Positions 62,613-64,000 of a DNA stretch of 64,000 nucleotides are shown piece by piece; within the stretch, counting starts at the first letter, position 1, and each line of letters begins with the position of its first letter. The DNA is from Loxodes magnus. Taxonomy: Eukaryota > Ciliophora > Karyorelictea > Loxodida > Loxodidae. The translations under genes and the position numbers were made by a program. A model generated the notes under the pieces. It saw nothing but the letters and a program-made list of their open reading frames with translations, was not told the origin of the DNA and did no database searches. Location of the stretch: contig CAMPDV010000008.1 in assembly GCA_946699065.1 (NCBI GenBank), forward strand, positions 992,001-1,056,000, read 5' to 3'.

Positions 62613-62981
62613 ATTTACGATGCTAACAATTTAATTAATTTTTATTTAAGTATATAAAGTTTGATAAAAACACTTAATTTATTTCTATCTAAGAAACTAT
62701 CAATCACCATCTCTTACCTTCTATTCCTTCCTTTGATTACCTTAGCAATTTAGAAATTGTAACTCTTTTAAGAAAAATAAAAATATAAAAGTAATTTTAA
62801 GGGGAACTAGCAGCTATTAATTTTGCTCCTAAATTCTATTTAAACTAAATTTAGTCCGAATATATCAATTTACTTAAGATAATTCAAACTTATGCCTTTA
62901 TATAACTTAATCAGCCAATTGTTACTAGTTTAGCTAATTAAATAAATAGATAGTTATTTGAAAGCAGACTTAATTATAAAA
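62613..62981. other. AT-rich spacer
   Basis: 369 bp, nothing recognised. Confidence 0.4.
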
Positions 62982-64000
62982 ATGGTTCACAGTTTAAGCT
63001 TCTACAATTTGAAATTCAAGAATAGATAAGCTGAGATTTAGTATTCGGCTGACTTAGCACCTAAACAATAAAATATCACGCTGTTTTCTTAGTTTTTTTT
63101 CCTGGCTCTTTTGTCAGTTTAGGCTACAACTACGTGCTTTGTTCTATTAACCCTGAATATTATATAATTGGTAATTTCTAGAAAATACAATTGAATGATA
63201 GTTCTTTTATCGAATCAATTGATGATCACAATGATTGCCCTATGATTTTTAGAAGCTGTAGAAGGTATTTTGATAGCTACTTTTTCAATGACTTTCTTTA
63301 ATATTTTGGTCACTAATAGTCTATACTAGCAATGCTTAATCTAAATGATCATAAATATTGCTGATATATTCCTAAAATAGAACGAGATTTCCTATATCTT
63401 AACCCTTTTTATATTGAATAACATGGCTTTTTATATGATTGTGACTTTATTTAAGTCACAGTGAAACTAACTAGAGAAGGAAAGAAAAGCAGAGTAGAAC
63501 TTAATGAATATCGTGAGCCATCTGCCTATTGGATTTATCATAATAAACTATTCCTTTAATATTGAGTTCATTAACTAATACCCACTCCTGGAAGGTATTG
63601 CTACTAGTACAAATATCCTTGATGTATTTTAGGATTTAAAAACTACATTAGAGCAGTACGTTAAGAATAAAGATAGCATTAATCTAGATTGCAAGTAGTT
63701 TCTAGACTATTAAGGAACTGCTCTTAGAGTTTATGGAAATAAAATCATATGAAAGTAGAAAAATGCTGTGCAGCTTATTATTTGTGATTGCACTGCTTTT
63801 TCTTAATAGTTTCTTTTTCTCCAAGAGTAGCTTGCAGTCATCTATAACTCCTATAAAAGCCCTTACATCTAGAATTTGGTAAACGTGCTTAAGTTGAAGA
63901 ATTTTCATTAAAGCTAGAGCTTTAAGCTTATAGATGCTTTCCATTATATTGTCCTAGAAACTCAAGCCTTACATAACTCCATTAACATCTCAGTGAAGTT
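62982..64000 (+). CDS. sensor-histidine-kinase-like membrane PAS protein (5' part, runs off window)
   Basis: At least 339 residues, open at the right edge. After ~35 residues there are several membrane helices (LFSQFFFLALLSVQATTTCF, MIVLLSNQLMITMIAL, ILIATFSMTFFNILVTNSLY, ILTLFILNNMAFYMIVTLF). Then comes the typical linker QLEKERKAEQNLMNIVSHLP and a PAS domain (IGFIIINYSFNIEFINQYP...LRVYGNKIIWKQKNAVQLII, CDCTAFSQQFLFLQEQL). The segment that follows, IYNSYKSPYIQNLVNVLKL, sits where the dimerisation/phosphoacceptor helix of ciliate hybrid histidine kinases (SHELRTPLN) is expected, with Asn in place of His. Four internal TGA codons read as Trp. The frame was chosen over an overlapping open frame because it alone gives the PAS pattern. 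Confidence 0.6.

Noticed and set aside
62860-63700. A second overlapping open frame (HKYCWYIPKIERDF..., LVFGWLSTQTIKYHAV...) that also looks protein-like
   Set aside because: With TGA as the only stop, unused frames of AT-rich genes often stay open. The other frame carries contiguous membrane helices and a PAS domain, so this one is a shadow.
149-63944. Dozens of 60-110-codon ORFs under standard stops, many antisense to the genes listed
   Set aside because: They are shadows created by reading TAA/TAG as stops or by reading the wrong strand. None has a domain.

Overview
**Organism.** The window reads as nuclear, probably macronuclear, DNA of a ciliate with a fully reassigned genetic code. It is very AT-rich. 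Under the standard code almost no long reading frame exists. When TAA and TAG are read as Gln and internal TGA as Trp, conserved eukaryotic proteins appear at once: a WDR44-like WD40 protein, SPT3, MED7, a tRNA m5U methyltransferase, a calcium-dependent protein kinase, a GRIP golgin and a MORN protein. Each of these ORFs ends at an in-frame TGA. TGA is therefore both Trp (internal) and stop (terminal). That matches the karyorelict nuclear code (NCBI table 27; Loxodes/Parduczia type). A Condylostoma-like code is less likely because no gene here needs TAA or TAG as a stop. Introns are extremely short: 16-17 nt in most cases and one of 25 nt, all GTA...AG.

**Layout, 1-26 kb.** A WDR44-like gene (+) and SPT3 (+) come first, followed by about 6 kb of AT-rich DNA. 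That stretch holds a 5'-truncated copy of a membrane-protein C-terminus and a GC-richer segment with hairpins. Next is a small secreted-protein gene (-). From 10.9 to 19.9 kb lies one giant minus-strand gene with a LamG-like domain, about 22 cysteine-rich modules of about 255 bp each, and a multi-pass membrane C-terminus. From 20 to 26 kb there are two doubtful ORFs and a decayed duplicate of the secreted-protein gene.

**Layout, 26-48 kb.** A 3212-residue coiled-coil golgin with a C-terminal GRIP domain (+); a CDPK (-); a TRMT2A-type methyltransferase (-) divergent from MED7 (+); a small twin CX9C protein (+) whose second cysteine pair depends on a 16-nt intron; a coiled-coil protein (-).

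**Layout, 48-64 kb.** A predicted N-myristoylated MORN protein (+); a TPR protein (-); a coiled-coil protein (-); a multi-pass membrane protein (-); a WW-domain CEP164-like protein (+); an ankyrin protein (+); an EF-hand pseudokinase that has lost the HRD and DFG aspartates (-); a two-TM protein (+); and the start of a sensor-histidine-kinase-like membrane PAS protein that runs off the right edge.

**How the genes relate.** They look independently transcribed, with divergent and convergent neighbours and no operons. TATAA-like sequences lie within about 20 nt of many start codons, which suggests very short 5' UTRs. Functional groups are transcription (SPT3, MED7), calcium signalling (CDPK and the EF-hand pseudokinase), cilia, cortex or centrosome candidates (CEP164-like, MORN, TPR), Golgi tethering (golgin) and surface proteins. 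All coordinates and translations were read by hand, and the 3' ends of several genes are uncertain where the in-frame TGA lies far beyond the recognisable domain.
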